Source: UBA12191 sp964422295 (GTDB lineage: Bacteria; Planctomycetota; UBA8108; UBA1146). From it: a DNA stretch of 64,000 nt. Of this stretch, positions 63,571 through 64,000 are shown in pieces. The notes below the pieces were generated by a model, which was given only the letters and a program-made list of their open reading frames with translations, was not told the DNA's origin and did not search any database. The stretch lies in assembly GCA_964422295.1 (NCBI GenBank), contig CAYRAM010000006.1, forward strand, positions 60,835 to 124,834, written 5' to 3'. Position 1 is the stretch's first letter. Each line of letters opens with the position of its first letter. Position numbers and translations under genes: made by a program.

Positions 63571-64000
63571 TCGGTTTTCCTCATTCCTCTGAAACGTGTC
63601 CGGTAACACCGGCAAGTTACGGTTCTGGACCCTTTATAGATCGGATCTCTGAAGAGATGTCCTGATGGGCTGCGATTGCAGGAGCCGAATCCCCCCTGAT
63701 CCACGAGGATTCCGAATTTTGTTAATCCCCGCCAAATCAGTGCAAGTCGCCGGGCTACTGCAAAAAACTGCATCTTTGGTCAAAGAAAAGGATAATCCAC
63801 CTCCGCATCCTTCGAAAGCGTGCATGCCCCCGAAAACCGTAAGGTAGAGGTCGAAATCCACTGAATTGACGGCAGCAAAACCCTGCCAAAACCAGGCCAG
63901 GAAGCGGGTCACTCTTGCCGGTCTCGTTGACATCGACCCCGTCTACCCTAAACTTTGCCAACTGCCCCTTCATACGATGTGTCGCCTTGGGGTGGTTCCA
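63571..64000. other. 430-base region upstream of moxR to the window edge
   Basis: No convincing gene; short open frames lack SD and family features. It should hold the promoter of the moxR operon. Two inverted repeats: CCGGT-AAC-ACCGG (63600-63612), 30 bases before the start, and AGATC-G-GATCT (63638-63648), next to TATAAA on the minus strand, a possible -10 box. Confidence 0.45.

Noticed and set aside
63634..63973. Two minus-strand frames (99 and 72 codons) upstream of moxR
   Set aside because: No SD and no domain; they overlap each other in different phases. More likely promoter region, though a fragment of a gene beyond the edge cannot be fully excluded.

Overview
The window is about 64 kb of ordinary chromosome with 49 protein-coding features. 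I see no rRNA, tRNA, CRISPR array or insertion sequence. The gene families point to a Gram-negative (LptE- and BamD-like proteins) heterotroph, most likely a member of the Planctomycetota. Indicators are a Tat-exported Gfo/Idh oxidoreductase, a secreted M4 protease with a planctomycete-style dockerin-like tail, a large MoxR/DUF58/von Willebrand (VWA) locus with a DUF4175-like protein and two toroid-repeat proteins, and frequent TTG/GTG starts. The lineage call is inference from family content, not from a marker gene.

Layout. 1-2.9 kb: acyl-CoA metabolism (MeaB-type GTPase cut by the left edge, acyl-CoA dehydrogenase, 3-hydroxyacyl-CoA dehydrogenase). 3.1-7.5 kb: secreted mosaic M4 metalloprotease. 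7.9-10.5 kb: three-gene ABC-2 exporter on the plus strand. 10.5-13.1 kb: Tat-type oxidoreductase and an ApbE lipoprotein. 13.1-16.3 kb: divergent, coupled set of a SUMF1-fold protein, a membrane-anchored seven-CxxCH cytochrome and a small membrane protein. 16.4-19.5 kb: fused isobutyryl-CoA mutase IcmF. 19.7-24.3 kb: prkA-yeaH-spoVR stress module. 24.6-28.9 kb: dnaK and an NtrB/NtrC-like pair. 28.9-31.3 kb: lipoprotein and NrnA-like phosphoesterase. 31.5-35 kb: XRE regulator, malate dehydrogenase and succinyl-CoA synthetase. 35.3-38.5 kb: TPR/HEAT exported protein and YhaM-like nuclease. 38.6-46.3 kb: glmM, cdaR, cdaA, folP, lptE, BamD-like, recO and CorC-like genes. 46.3-63.6 kb: the MoxR/VWA locus.

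How the genes fit together. MeaB, the dehydrogenases, IcmF, SucCD and Mdh form a plausible route from fatty or branched-chain acyl-CoA into the TCA cycle. The folP-cdaA-cdaR-glmM run is a c-di-AMP/cell-wall operon joined to envelope assembly genes by 4-base start/stop overlaps. The MoxR/VWA locus is nearly gapless: an AAA+ ATPase, DUF58, two VWA membrane proteins, a PQQ-like propeller protein, two alpha/alpha-toroid proteins, a DUF4175-like protein and a coiled-coil protein with a (Gly-Gln-Gln)n tract. It looks like a cytoplasm-to-periplasm machine of unknown job and is the best candidate for an undescribed system here. One of its genes is split by an in-frame TGA at 47931-47933.

Limits: starts were chosen by eye from Shine-Dalgarno (SD) sequences and overlaps, and function calls come from recognising motifs without any database search.
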